Shown: positions 50,333-64,000 of the stretch, one piece after another
Layout of the letters: each line of letters starts with the position of its first letter
How positions within the stretch are numbered: position 1 is the stretch's first letter
Assembly: GCA_963678675.1 (NCBI GenBank)
Contig: OY783196.1
Span: 20,144,138 to 20,208,137, forward strand
Length of the DNA stretch: 64,000 bases
DNA from: Xiphydria camelus
Taxonomy: Eukaryota; Arthropoda; Insecta; Hymenoptera; Xiphydriidae
Direction: 5' to 3'
Position numbers and translations under genes: made by a program
Notes under the pieces: model-generated
Told to the model about the DNA's origin: nothing
Seen by the model: only the letters and a program-made list of their open reading frames with translations
The model's database searches: none

Positions 50333-52102
50333 ATTGATTAATATCACCGATCCAATACCGCGCCTTTGCACTATTAAATATTATAACATAAGGATACATT
50401 ATTGCAGATGTGAAGTCCATATTCGCGGCATTAAATATTACGGATAAGTCGAAGCTATCAGAACCAGACGGTTTTATGGCATACAAAGTCCGGATTTGCA
50501 TCTTTTAACGGGAATTATAGTAAATAGAGAACATTCCATGTATATAAATATAATGAGAATACTGATTTCTATAATCTAATGAATTTATAATTTACAATTA
50601 CCGATAACAATTATTTCACTATTAAGCGGCATTCTTAAATAATTCTATAGTAGTTACATTAAGAGAATGAAGATTCAGAGTGTGTCAATGCATTCAAATT
50701 GGAATGCTATGCCTCCATTTTTATATTAACAATAATATTCCAGCTATGCGCTTAGGAATCTTTACCCCCATGTTATATTCTTTTAAGAAGATTCTATTGT
50801 ATCTATTGTATAATAAACATTAGGTGGGAAGAATAAAAATATAATAAATATAATGCTATATAACGTTTAATTTTTCAATAAAATATTCCCTCTCTTACAA
50901 ATAAAAAGGTAAAGAAATTATTTCTTTCTAAATGTATCCGAGTTTATATTCACTCAGGTATTATATAAATTATTATAAAATGAAATTTATGTTCTTACCA
51001 ATAATAATTAAGGCGTCATTTGGAAAAAAAATCACCGATATCAATAGCCCGTGAAGCCCTTATCGAAGCACTGTTTACGCAGTACAGGTTCTTATCGAAC
51101 CGTGCGATTATTAGCGATACTGTCAGTCGGTGTAAGTGCGGTGTAGGTAACCGGTCGTAAATTGTTCCCACGTGAATGAATCGCGTTTTTGAAAAGGTAA
51201 AGAAAAATGAGAATCTTCCGAGTGAAATGTCCATGCCTTGATTGTTTATATGTAATTATATCTACAGTCAGTTAAATCGGTACGGCAAGCAAATAAAACA
51301 AATAATTTGTTTTACGAACAGTAAAATGTTAATCTTCCGTAATGTGACCAGTCATTAATTCGTTAATCGTCGTGCAGAATGGCCCTCGATTCAGCGAAGT
51401 TCATTCACGAACAGTGTATATTGATGCTTGTTATAAACGTGACGTCATTAACTCTCTAGATTTTTTCGCCAGATTAGAAAATCTAAAGGGTTTAATGATT
51501 CAACAGGAATAAGCACTTGCGGAAAGCTAGAACACTTATTGGAATTGGAATTGTATCACTGATAATTCTGCACCAGATATGATAAGCGACTTTTCAATTA
51601 TTGCTCACCGCATTTTTTTAGCATACATTACTTTCCTAAAGGAAATAATGAGGTAATTATTTTTCGGAAGTAATTGTTGTATTCGAACGTGTTCTAGTTC
51701 ATCGCATGAATGATTGAATTCCTCAGAGTGAAGATATCAGGAATATTTCACGAAGAGAATTATATATATAGAATCAGAAGAATAAACTGTTTAAAAATAA
51801 TCTCTTATACCGTAAAGATTTTTCCCCATATACCGTATAATCGGGGGAGATATAGCATTTAAATTAAATTGTATGTCTCAATGACAATTACATTAGCCAA
51901 GAAGTAATTAAAGTACGGTACTTCTTCCGACTTCATCGCATAGGAAGGAGCTCGACCAGTCGTTCTTGCTCTATCAAATAATATTATACAATTGGACTAT
52001 AAGATCATTTAGAATAATATAATTATAAATGCATACCTAAAGACTTGTAAAGCCACTCAAAGAAAATTCTAGCGCGCGCGGAGAGGTGAAAAGTGAAAAG
52101 AA
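50333..52102. other. Upstream region of the cadherin gene
   Basis: No coding frame. The start ATG at 52,103 is preceded by AAAGAA. I could not fix a promoter or a leader exon. Confidence 0.4.
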
Positions 52103-55100
52103 ATGGCGGCCGAAGTTCATATTGACTTGCTGCTGTTTCTGATCGGTTTTATGGAAATTGTTACGGCTCGTAAGTATAGAGACTGAAACATAAAACTGTT
52201 GGAAATTTCTGAATATTGAATAATTGAAGCTTTTCTAATCGATGGATCTTTTTTTCGATACGAAGAATGGAATATTCCACCCTTCACGGCGCCAAATTTA
52301 TTGCCGGACGTGGTGGACTTTGTGGGATACGTCGAGAATTCGGGGCAGACCAATATAATCCTTCACGAGGAAGTCGACTACAATGTTACGATTGCTGTTA
52401 TCAATTATATAGGTACGATATGACTAATTTCAATGTTAGTTCAATTGATTTTCTGTGTACAAAATGCGTAAGCTCGTACGTATTTATCTTTATTTTCTAT
52501 TGCTGAAGTAATTAGTGACCAAATTTTTGTACAAAATTCCGTTCAATTAGGATCATCGACACCAGTAATTGGTGCGTTCGAAGACAACAGGAGTAATCTG
52601 ATTCTCGGCGCCGTTTTCGTGCTGAACAATGACACCGGTTTTTGGGAGGTGGTCATCACCAAGAAGCAGGACTACGAAACGGAGATAATGCGAACGTACA
52701 GATTTTTCGTAGTGATTGATTCGCAACAATACAAAATTGCGCTTAATATAAAGAACATCGACGATAATGCACCGGTCATTCAAGCTCACGAACGAATTTG
52801 TTTGGTAGAAGTAAGTAGGCCTCGTGATGGGGGCTAATACGATGATATGGCAAGCGATTTATTCTAAAAATATTGGGAAGATGACAGGGGCAAATTTTTT
52901 TATGACCAATTAATCATACGTCAAGTTACGAAAAGTCACTCTTGTCGTCTTATCTCAAATTTCAGAGTAAGAGCTCTATTGGATATTGGAGGCATGTTAT
53001 TGGCTATTTACTTATCTAAGCACTTGAAAATCCATTATTGCATTCATATATTTTTAATTATTCTTAAAGCAAAATAGCGAAACACAACTGTACACCAACT
53101 GTAGGAACTCATGATTATTTTTTATCAATGGAATATATCAATTCATAAGATATCGAAATTAATAATAATTACTTTCCAGTATTTAAAAACTTTCCCGTTC
53201 TCAGGAAAACTATGAAGGGCCTATGAATTGCACCTTCACTGTTAGTGACGCTGACGGATGGATCGATCAAGTTACCTTTGACATTATGTCCACTGTAAGT
53301 TTTATCTCGACATAGTAGCATCTCTTTTACAACGTATCTGTAATATGCTAATATTAATTTACAAGAAAAGCATCATTATAGTCAATTTATCTTATAGCCG
53401 CCAGGTGGCAGCGATTACTTCAATGTCGTGACTAAAAGTATCGTAGGTACTGAATACCAAATGGATGCCTATCTAGAAGTGATAAAAAGCCTTGACTACG
53501 AGACTATTGCAATGTATATGTTGCTTCTAAAAGCTATAGTAAGTTCAAATGTATAATAATATAAACATTTTTTTATCTCTGAGAATTAAAAATCGTTAGA
53601 AGGTCTATGTCATACAGGGATTAATTTCAATTTACAAAATAAAGATCGAGATTAACAGATAAATTGATACATTCATCGGGCATGTTTATCGAAAGAAATT
53701 TTATAACGTTGAAACATTACCATCATGTCATCGATATTCTGTTCTTATTTAATTTTTTCTATCCAAAACAATGCAAGCTCAGCTGTTATACTTAGAATGA
53801 ACATTCAAAGAACGTATTGATGATCCGTTTTATTTCGCAGGATGGCGGAGGTAATGAAGGCAACATTACGACTGTTGTGGAAGTAATAGATATGCCGGAT
53901 GAGCCACCGAAATGGACCAGTCTTATTTCAGTGGAGAATATCTTGGAGAAATCTACTAATGTAAGTTTAATCTTTACTACGATTGTGTACAAATTGTTAA
54001 AACATTTGGAAGAAGCTTTCAGGGAGTCGCATATTTTATTTTTCAGTAATATTTAACATGTAAAGTGTCACATGTTATTGAATTATAAGAAATTGCTTGT
54101 AGAAAAAAGTTATAATTTTATTTTATGGATCGATCGTTATATAATGAAGTTTCGTCGTAGATTTTCTCCGTTTCGGCGATTGACGGTGATTATGGTATCA
54201 ATGCAGAGATCAATTATAAGATCGTAGCCACGGAAGAAAGTAAGTAAAAAATTATTATGGTAGTGTACCATGATATGAACATGAGCTTTCTTCATTTTTT
54301 AAATATTTTTTTACTTCAAATTTAACAGGAGACGAAGAATTCTTCCAAGTGAATAAGACCTCAGGAGTAATCACGATCAATCCGATCGATCGTGACGCAC
54401 TCTCTCAGGAAATATTCACATTCATGATCATCGCTTACGAAGCCGAGGACGAAGAGTCTTCCATTAATGCTACCGTCCTCATCATCCTCGAAGACATAAA
54501 TGATCATACTCCGGAAGTAACTCCCACTGAAGTGTCGATCGCGATCGAAGAGGAAACTTACATGACACTCATGTTTGACGAATCTATCGTTATTTCGGAT
54601 CCCGATCTTGTACGTATCAATAAAATGCCACACATTAGAGGTATAGAGAAAGGAAAATCTCCTTTATTACCGTGCGTTTAACTGATAAAATGATAAAGCT
54701 AGGACCACATTTGATGCGGTATGATGGTGTGATAAGGCGGTAACACTTGATGTTTGACCTGGTTCCTATATAGTTCAAAAGTACCGATCGATCGTTCAGA
54801 AGAAATTGAAATCAATAATTTTTCATACCGCTGTACAAAATTTATAAATTGTCTCATTTTTATGTTTAACTGTAAATTTATTGGACAATCACAGGAGCTA
54901 ACTGATATAAAAAAAAAACTGCATTAAATCACACTCCTCTCTAATTTCATGAATTAACGTGGTTTCTCTCGAAAAATAGAAATTAAATGTAATTTTAGGC
55001 GGAGAATGCCCAGTTTAACGTTGTTTTAACTGATGATTCCGACGTTAACTGGAGTTCCGCATTTCTGATCATTCCAACAAGCGGTTATCAAAGCGGGAAT

Positions 55101-58100
55101 TTCACGATATCGGTGGTAAACGCTTCCCTGTTAGATTATGAAGATGAAGACTGGAGAAACATCACAATTCGGGTGAGTGTTTCTCTTTTTTTTCGTACGT
55201 TAATTTATTCTCAATTTTTGGTGTCAATATATACATCGTTGTCCTGTACTCTATTTTACAATACTGTGTTCAAGCCGACAGATTGAGTAACGATTAATAA
55301 ATCGCGCACGAATAACATGGGGTACCGGAAATTTTGACCATTCTAGATCGTTGCTACCGAAGTGGCGAATACATCACACATTGGGACGAGGGATGTACAC
55401 ATTGAACTAATCAATTGGAACGACGAATTGCCTATATTCGAAAATGATACCGTGGAAGTAGATGTACCTGAGGACGTTGAAGCGGGTTACCTCATCGCTA
55501 CGATGCTAGCAACCGATCGCGATGTCGACGACAAAGTCATGCAAGTATCTTCATATGAGAGACCCTGAGCAAATTCCACATTTTAATTAGAATAGTATAA
55601 GATACCAATCGTATACAAATTACAGTCACTCGTTGGTAGCGCAACGTATGTTGACCATCGATCCGGAAATAGCTGAAATCACAACGTCTCAAGATGGAGC
55701 TTTCGACTACGAGACGCAACCAATTGTAGTAGTGCAAGTTGTCGCAACCGATTTGGCCGATCACAGAAGCTACGCCACGCTAACGGTCAACGTCGTGGAC
55801 GTCAATGACGTACCGCCGACTCTGCATTTGGTGAGGAAATCATTCGATATTTTATTACTTTCTTCTTTGGAATCGTTATACACCAATAAATTAAAAACAT
55901 TCAACGTACTTCATTGTTTGCAGCCCAGAATCACTCCAACCATTGAAGAAGAAGTCGATTTCGGAACAGAAATCAACACGACGATCTACGCCGCAGATCC
56001 AGATACCGAAGCTCAGCTCATCTTCAGCATCGATTGGGATGCTTCTTACGCCTCCAAAAGCAGTGTGCCGATTAACGCGTCTTATTATCGCGAGTAAATT
56101 AACTTCTCTTGTCGATTGATCCTTCATTTTGGTTTCAAATGGTCCATCAACCTTGTAAGCCGACATGAAAATCGTAAAAATTATATTTCTTTCCGTTACG
56201 CAGATCCCTGCAGATTGAAACGACCTATCCAGAAGATACAACTCTTTACGCAAAAGCTGTACTTAAGGTCAGCGGTAGAATCGATTACGAGGCTTTCGAC
56301 ACTCTTTACTTGACGATTGTCGTCACCGATACCACGACCGTTCACAATGCCAATTTTTCCAGTAGTAAGTTTTGCCTCCAATTATGAACGGGACTTGGTG
56401 TTCCGATGGTAATTATTCTCCATATGCTTACAGATGCATTAATACTCTTTATCGAGGACATAAACGACAATGCTCCGATTTTTAATCAATACGAAGAGAT
56501 GAGGGTCACTGAGAATACGGTTTCGGAGCGGCTGATAGGAACCGTCACTGCTACGGATGCTGATGGTCCAGGAAATAACAATGTTGTGTATTACATCGAG
56601 TGAGTGTATCGATATTTATAGATACCTATACAGTAATAACTAATAATAACATTCAACAAACTGCTTGAAACACACACACATTTTAAAAAATGTTTTGGTG
56701 TTAAAAATCGAGATTAAGAAATATTAATAGCAATAAGAGTTAGTAATAAAATAACAACGTTTTTTGTTCTACTGCTGATACCTTTCTATCAAATAATTAA
56801 ATTTGTTCTTATAGGCCTATTAACGACACGAAGAGTGACTTAGTGTACATTAATTTAAAAACAGGTATAATTAAAGTAGATATGAACAATGGGATCGATG
56901 CCGAAGAGTACGAATATCTATATTACACGGTTATTGCGAGCGATGGAGTGTGGAATACAACGCTACCTGTAAGTTACCGATACTACGATCATTCAATAGA
57001 CGATTTTCTTGATATACTGATATTTAAGGCTCCTTTTTTCCCATTAGATTGAGATCTACGTCATCGATCAGAATGACGAAATACCCTATTTGCTTCCCGA
57101 ACTATATAACTCTACGATTTACTTGAAAGAAAAATCGGTAACTGGTACGGACGTAACCAATATATATGCGCAAGATAACGACAGAACATGTAAGCGAAAA
57201 TACTAAGATGATTATTTTTCGATTACGGAAATAACTTGTAAATCATTTTACGCAATATTTAAAATATTTTTCATTCAAATCAATTAAATAGTTTTCTATA
57301 TTTATCACTTATTTTGCTATTGAATAATTATATAAGAGATAATTTAGCAAATTCATATTATGTCTCGTATATATTAATATTTTCAGCTCCATTTAATAAT
57401 GTGTCATACCTGATAAATACGGATTATTCTTCGTTATTGCAATACTTCAGTATGAACAGGTTTAGCGGTTTACTTCAAGTAAACTTGGCCGATGGTTATC
57501 AACTCGATAGAGATTCCGGCGATGACAGATATACAGTATTCCTTGTTCTACGAGATAATTATCTCACGGATACGACTTGTACGTAGATATTAATAATACC
57601 ATGAAAATTGTTTTGCAAATTTCTGCAATTTTGAAACTTCAATATTTCGTCAGAAGCTTACTATAATATTTTAATTATTTGAAATTATATTTAGGGAATT
57701 CCAACATGATTACCAGTAACGTAACTGTTATCCTCGAGGATATTAACGATAAAATACCAGCGCTTCCGGATTTGCCAGATCCTGCTGTTACAGTAACCGA
57801 AGATGTTAAAAATGTTCGTATCTATTTAATTAATCTGCGAATTAAAAATTGTATTTACTTGTTATGCGATAATACTACAATAGTCGTGATCAGACTTCAT
57901 ATCTAACTTAATTGATGCACTTTTCAGGGCACTCTTATCCTGACCATTGTGGCCTCCGATTATGACGAACCGGATACCGATAATACGAGAGTATTTTATG
58001 AAATCTTAAGCGTGACACCCAGCAATGATACCGACATCGAACACGTCGATGACTATTCGATCCTCTTCAGAGTGGAAACTTACAATAAAACTGACGGAAG

Positions 58101-61100
58101 AATATATGCGAATTGTGATCTATATGGATATTTTGGTAGATGGATTATTGAGTTATACGTGAGTTACATAAATCATCATATTATGATGTTCATAAGGATC
58201 TAACCATTTAAACGTTCAACTCGGGTTTTCTTTTCATACAGGTGCAAGATCTCGGAACGGATCCTGGACCACAAAATGACACGAAATTATATAACATTCG
58301 CGTTACTGACTACAATTACAACGATCCCATTATTACTTTTCCTGTCAATGGTAAAACTTTACGTTTGAGTCGGGTATGTATTGTACATATCGAGTTCTTC
58401 GAAAGAAATCAACTTCCTGAGATTTTTAGGGGGATATATTCTTTCTATAGATCCAATCACTGCACTCGCAATTGTATACGTACGAGAGCAATCCTCTTAG
58501 TGACTTTAGAGCCACTGATGAAGATCACGGTGATAGTGGGGTGGTTAAGTTCTCCATTTCCGGTGACGGTAAGATGGGTCTTAATGTAGTACGAATAAAA
58601 CAATTTATATTTCGATACAATTTCAATTCGATAAGAGAATTTACCTCAAGTAAATTAAATTTTTTATATCCTCTTGCATTTGTTCAGAGGACACAATTAG
58701 CTACTTCACTGTAGTGCAAACGGAGATGAATAGTGCTCAACTGCAGTTGATAAAAATGCCTAATTTTACCTCTCAGTATGGTTATGAGGTAAGAGTAGAC
58801 AAAAATGCTAGACGAAATGAATAGCATCAATATCAAATGAATTATATCAACGGGGCAGTTACGAAAATAATTATTTTGACTTCCACAGATTACTGTAACG
58901 GCAACTGACGGCGGCATCCCGCCGCGAAGCACTTCTCAAAATCAACGAATTCTATTTATTTCGACATTAGGCCCAGAATTCAGGGACAACACTTGGTTTG
59001 TCTGGTTCAAGGAAAATATTGAGGGACGCGAAGACTCAGCCATCATACCGGAAGCTTACGACATGGCCAATGAAGAAGCGGACGAAGCTGACCTGGTCGA
59101 CATTTACTATTTTATAACTGGCCAAGGTTCGAAATTTCGAATCGGATTGCTTCATAGACGTACACGTCTTATATGCAATTATATGAGTAATATTATTTAT
59201 TCACTCGACAGAGAACGACATGGGGTACTTTAATCTGGACAGGAATACGAGGAACTTGACTCTTGCGAAAGATTTGGATCGCGAAGAGCAGGAAATAATG
59301 AGACTGTCTATAGTGGCCTCTACGAATAGTGAGGGACCACCCGACGAACCTCGCGATGAAGCTACTCTGGACGTCACAGTGATCGTTCGTATAATTAATG
59401 ACGTTTCTGACGAATATTAGTTGTTATCGCTTATCGAAGCATGCACTACCGTTAGGGTATTTCAGATAGAAAAAATTGTTATGTAAATAAAAATCCTACT
59501 TATCATTCTAGGTCGTTGATGTGAATGACAATCCACCGATATTTGAGCAAAGCTTGTATTATGGTGGAATAACGCCGGAGGATGCCATCGGAAGAGTAAT
59601 CTTGACGGTCGTTGTAAGTGTTACTAATTGAAGTTAATCGAAGCAAACGGCGGAAGACAAGGCATGGCAACGAAGTTAGATATTTAATCGTTTCTATTAT
59701 TTACCCTAATTAGGCGAATGATGCGGATCTCAATGACACCTTGATATATAAATTTGACGATGATTCCATGCAGTATTCAGATCCTTTATTGGAAAAAGTT
59801 GTCGAACCGTTTAGCATTGAAAGCTCCACTGGAGAGTTGTTGCTGCAATTTAAGCCAAGTGACAGTATGGTTGGATATTTCACTTTCGACGTTACTGTGG
59901 AGGACGAAGGTAAATTATTCTTTTCTCGTTGTTTATATAATATGAGAAAGTTAACAATAATATTTTCGTTCAGTCAATCACGAGGACAAGACAAGTGTAA
60001 AAATCTACATCATCTCCGCTAGTAATCGAGTCATCTTCACATTTAGAAATAATATTTCTCATGTGATGGATCAACGGGAATTTGTAAGTACATAGAATAG
60101 CTGATAAGAAGAAAAGATCAAGATTAAGGTATAATTAAAATAATTTCGTAGATTATCAGTACATTTACCGACACCTTTGGGTATATATGTAATGTGGATT
60201 TCATAAAAAAAGGTCTTGATGATAATGGAGTCAAATTAGATAACGTCACAGGGGTGACGACGCATTTCATCAATCAAGAGACTAATCTACCGATCACTTC
60301 TGACGTTATTATTTTGTAAGGGATTGATATGACGTTGATTAACAGTTAATTGAAGATTCTAAGTTGTAATTATATTTTCAGGGCATCCAGCGACCTTCCT
60401 ACTATAACCGATTTAAAGATTAAACTTTTGGCAAGGTATTTGTATCTAATTGATGTTCCAACGGACAATTTAACTAACGTGGGGGACGTTCGAGAGATCA
60501 TTCAATGGGTTCTTGTTTTCCTCACCACCTTCTTTTTCATGTGCAGCATTGCTTTGCTTGTTGCATACGTTGTAAAAACGAGAAGGTTCGGTATCTTTTA
60601 ACTGATAATTTTTGACCTCGGCCTTTAATCAAGCGCGACTCAACGACTAATTAACTAAATAATTTACCCGGCTTCAGATTAACAGCTAGACTGGATAAGT
60701 TGGCAGTTACGAAATTCGGCTCCATGGACTCCGGTTTGAATCGTATGGGCATTGTACCTACTACCAATAAATTTGCTTCAGAGGGCTCGAACCCTATGTG
60801 GAGGACTAAGGTGGACCTAACGGAAGACAACATTAGGTAGGTATCGAAATAGGCACTTAAGAAACTGAAACTTCCGAATCAGAAAAATTAAATTTGATTT
60901 AAAAAATTTCTTTTCAGTCGTCGAAGCGACGACTCGGATTTAGTTGGTGTTGAAAACAATCCAGATTTTTTATATACTAACGGTGGCTATAAACCAGACG
61001 AGAAATGGGATAGAAGAAAGAAGGTGAGTTATACATACAATCAGGGCATCGATAAAGTTTCTATGGTTTTTCAAAAATCAATGTTGAGATCAAGTTAAAC

Positions 61101-61412
61101 TCTGTTTTTCTAATTGCATTGACCTATTGCCATACTGATAAACCGTGTCACATTAGTCATGCATGAGTATATCGAATGTACCATCTTAAACTGAACAAAG
61201 AATTTAACTTGAATAATGCACACATTTTCTAGATAATGCAAAAATCCGATTTAATTTGTCTGGAAAACCGAAATCATTCTGTTATTTATCGTGTACCAAT
61301 GGGTTGCTTACTCTGCCATCAGGTGATCTTCGGTCCTGGAGCTGAAAGTTCGACGGACGAAGTAAAAACGGAAATGCAAAATGACAAAGAAGTTCCAACA
61401 ACGGAGCTTTGA
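52103..61412 (+). CDS. Cadherin, insect midgut/CDH23-like type (32 exons)
   Basis: Exons: 52103-52169, 52266-52412, 52551-52810, 53205-53294, 53398-53538, 53841-53960, 54161-54239, 54329-54609, 54999-55172, 55347-55540, 55626-55830, 55924-56093, 56204-56364, 56434-56599, 56815-56968, 57048-57189, 57387-57578, 57695-57813, 57928-58158, 58242-58373, 58451-58568, 58688-58788, 58889-59126, 59212-59384, 59512-59613, 59714-59909, 59974-60083, 60152-60315, 60382-60585, 60678-60836, 60918-61023, 61323-61412; 1,661 residues. Signal peptide 1-22. Linkers of the DxNDxxP type near 142, 252, 357, 476, 576, 705, 810, 930, 1054 and 1288, plus a degenerate one near 1175, give about 11 cadherin repeats. A membrane-proximal region (about 1320-1515), a helix (1517-1539) and a 120-residue tail follow. 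The tail has FGSMDSGLNRMG and TNKFASEGSNPMW, a motif I associate with CDH23, PCDH15 and insect midgut cadherins. Size and plan match the lepidopteran midgut cadherin class, but orthology is unproven. No catenin-binding region is seen. The protein ends TEL. Exon 2's acceptor is uncertain: an earlier one near 52,229 would add residues in frame. Confidence 0.93.
55541..55625 (+). other. GC-AG intron in the cadherin gene (intron 10)
   Basis: Frame closure demands a phase-2 donor. GTCAT|GCAAGTAT supplies it and matches the strong consensus typical of GC donors. The alternative GT donor two bases on (GCAA|GTATC) would put the next exon into a frame with an early stop. The acceptor is AAATTACAG. Confidence 0.8.
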
Positions 61413-61619
61413 GATACTGCAGTTTCAGCTATTAACATCATAATAGTATCTGTACTTACAGATTTCAATCGCTATGCCAAAGCCTACGAACTTTTGACCA
61501 CACCAAAAAGTTTTACCTTCTATACGTATACACACATACTTACACATAAGTATACCACGCAAGATCAGTATTTTTTTGTAAATAGCATTAGGTAGACATG
61601 TAAATATTTAATTTTTTAA

Positions 61620-61625
61620 AATAAA
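61620..61625 (+). terminator. Polyadenylation signal of the cadherin gene
   Basis: AATAAA, 208 bp after the stop codon, in AT-rich DNA (overlapping AAATAAAATA). Confidence 0.55.
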
Positions 61626-64000
61626 ATAACATAATTCTACGTACGTGCAGAATGTTTAAATGCGTTAGTATTTGAAATGTAAAATCTGCGAAAGCAATTG
61701 AATGGCGCGATTTCTTTCTACTCGCTTCCTTGATTTTTAATGGTGGATTATTGGATGCATAACTGCTCTCGATCTCTGAATGTGGTGTTGGGGTTATTCT
61801 GGAATACTGGATAAGATCACTGCATGTGAGATCTCCGATATGGTATCCATTCATGCAATGGGTTTTACAGTAAAAGTAAATACTTACCGCGCCTTTTGAA
61901 GCGAGAGAAGGGAAAATATGATAAATCATAATCGAGCAGAAGAATCATTAATAAAATCCATTTTGCCGAGAAACGAACGATTATCTTCCCTTCTCCCCTC
62001 GGTCTCCAACGAGCGCATAAATTATCATCCGAAGAAGTCACCGCGACGAAGAGGAAAAACTCGTTGAGGCTTTGTGGAAAATTCGTGTTTGTAATTTAAT
62101 GCATTCAATTACACGATAGCAATCACATTAGACATTGCAAATGGGAGGACGTCGTTTCAGATTTTATCAAAATGTACGGGGCGCCTCCTGAAACTCGGGA
62201 CAAACGGGTTCCAGATACTTTTATGTATATAATTATTTATATCATCAATTATAATGAATATATAGTTATGTACAATATTGAATCTCATCTTTTAACAATA
62301 ACATCAACAACATGATTAAACAACGTTCCTCATTGGTACACAAATTGTAAATGTACAGATAAAAAAGCGTTAGATGAGGTCAATGAGGCATTGAAGGTGG
62401 CGTACGCTCTGCGCGCCTTGTTCTCCTTTATACACTTTATGATCCTCCGTAATATACGAATCATTTTTTTTAGATACATACGTCATACATATACGCAAAC
62501 GCACCACGAAACCATGGTACAGAATAATGTGATAAGGGATGACGAATCGATTGAATCGGTGCGTGAATTAATTAGTAAGATAGTGCGCGATAACGTGCAT
62601 ATGTCGCAAGGAGCCTGCAGCGACGATTGCGTGGGCGGGACCTTCGTCCCCCGATCGGGATATCGATCCCGAATAACGCGAATCGGGGACCGAGCACCAC
62701 GTGGCGAAGAGAGACACGAAAAGCAAGACGTCGCTGTATCTTTGTGCGTGGCACAGCAATTCGAACTGGTCGAAATTGATCGCGTCGGCTCTCTCGCGAC
62801 ATACAGTCGCCCCCGTCGTAAAACTCTACACAAGGCGTCGACGAATGAATGACCGACCTGCACAATTCTAACGAGCGAATCACGCGTAATTCCCTCGAGA
62901 CGAGAAGACTCAAGCGATGATGCAGATTTGACGAGTGACCCCCTCCCCCCGCCATCGACCCCAAAAACGTCTTTTAACGTGTCCGCAGAACTTGGCACGC
63001 GCAATCGATCGCAACGACGTATTATTATCATTTGGCTGATTGAATTTTCCTTATTGACTTCAAGGATCGGAGAAGAAAAAAATCGATAATCCGTCGATCC
63101 TTTAGCGAAAGAAGAGCGTGTCGTATGTGTGAAATATTTTCTAACTAAATTTAAAATTGAGTGTAAAATAATTTTTCTTGCAACAGTGGCGATAAAATTA
63201 ATAAAATGAATCTTTTTTAAATGTCCACTTTCTATGGCATTCTCTTAATGAACTCATAGCGCATAGTGGCAAATGTTTGGAACGAAAAATAAAGATAAAA
63301 ATAAAAGGAAATAATGATTTTGAAATAACCTCGTACATCACGTCACGTTATTACTATACGTCACGTATTCTAAAGTTAGTCAGAAATATTTTCTTACGAC
63401 GATGAAGATAAAGCTTAACAAAGTAGTACTCCTAAAAATCGTTACACTCTCTCTTCAGTGGAGTTCGATGCGAGATAAAAATCGATAAAAAATAATAACT
63501 AAAAATAAAATAAAATAAAAATTCGTACCAACGTTAAATTCTTTGCTAAGGTATAGAAATAATTAATGAAAAAAATAGTTCTTTCTCGTTAGCTTATCAA
63601 GATGCATCCGCCAAAGGATCGACTCGAATTTCCGCGCGATGAACTCAATCTGCAACTGCACGACTCGACCAAAAGTTCTTCCATTCGCGGTATACAGATT
63701 CACGCTCGGCTTCATCTGACGCTGAATCTCCTCGCCTCGATTGGCAATGATAACACGAACTGCAGTGGCAGTGAACAATGCACGTGGATATTGCAACAGC
63801 GGTAGCAGCAGCAGTTATACACTGCACGGCATGCATATACGAACACGGCAGCGTCTACCACAGCTAGTTGTCTTTAATCGATTTTCCTCTTAATTGAATA
63901 TTTAACGCGGCTACTGAATGAGCACGAATCTTGGCTTTGCGTCGATACATAACACACTCGCCACTGTTTCACTGAGACATCCGTGAACATCCGCGCGCGT
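61626..64000. other. Right end of window, no gene supported
   Basis: Two overlapping frames on opposite strands at 62,391-63,031 and a pair at 63,563-63,836 reach 60-180 codons without a recognisable domain. The CpG content rises again from about 62,500, which favours such chance frames. One of them could be an exon of a gene that continues beyond the window. Confidence 0.35.

Noticed and set aside
62391..63031. Opposed 153- and 182-codon frames
   Set aside because: No domain and both strands open. It could be an exon of a gene beyond the window, but nothing supports that.

Overview
The window is nuclear DNA of an insect. Genes are split by short GT-AG introns, and the two recognisable families are insect-type perilipins and a cadherin of the CDH23/midgut-cadherin kind. 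The many small inverted-repeat DNA elements and the CpG-rich, gene-poor left half look hymenopteran (ant, bee or wasp), but that is inference; no marker in the window fixes the order.

Layout. (1) Bases 1 to about 31,500 hold no gene I can support. This stretch is CpG-rich, with many spurious open frames, and contains a dense set of non-autonomous DNA transposons (foldback elements, a family with CACTGAG-type ends, a pogo-like relic that keeps a transposase zinc-finger tail, a 950-bp TIR element and a TTAA MITE), one short tRNA-derived retroposon with target duplication, microsatellites, and two TATA/initiator look-alikes. (2) Bases 31,889 to 46,920 hold four perilipin (PAT-domain) genes in a head-to-tail row, all on the minus strand: a divergent Lsd-2-like gene, two well-preserved Lsd-2 genes, and an Lsd-1 gene of seven coding exons. 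(3) Bases 52,103 to 61,412 hold one 32-exon cadherin gene on the plus strand, about 1,661 residues, with signal peptide, about 11 cadherin repeats, one membrane helix and a 120-residue tail ending in a PDZ-type motif. (4) The last 2.4 kb shows no supported gene.

How the genes work together: perilipins coat lipid droplets and control access of lipases, so the cluster is a lipid-storage locus. Lsd-1 and Lsd-2 sit on different chromosomes in Drosophila, so their adjacency here, with Lsd-2 present three times, is the main biological point of the window. The shared phase-0 intron just after the PAT domain and the shared DxYxP motif support a common origin by tandem duplication. The cadherin is a separate neighbour with no evident functional tie to the cluster.

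All gene models were built by hand from splice sites and reading-frame continuity; every exon phase closes. No database search, RNA evidence or computation was available.
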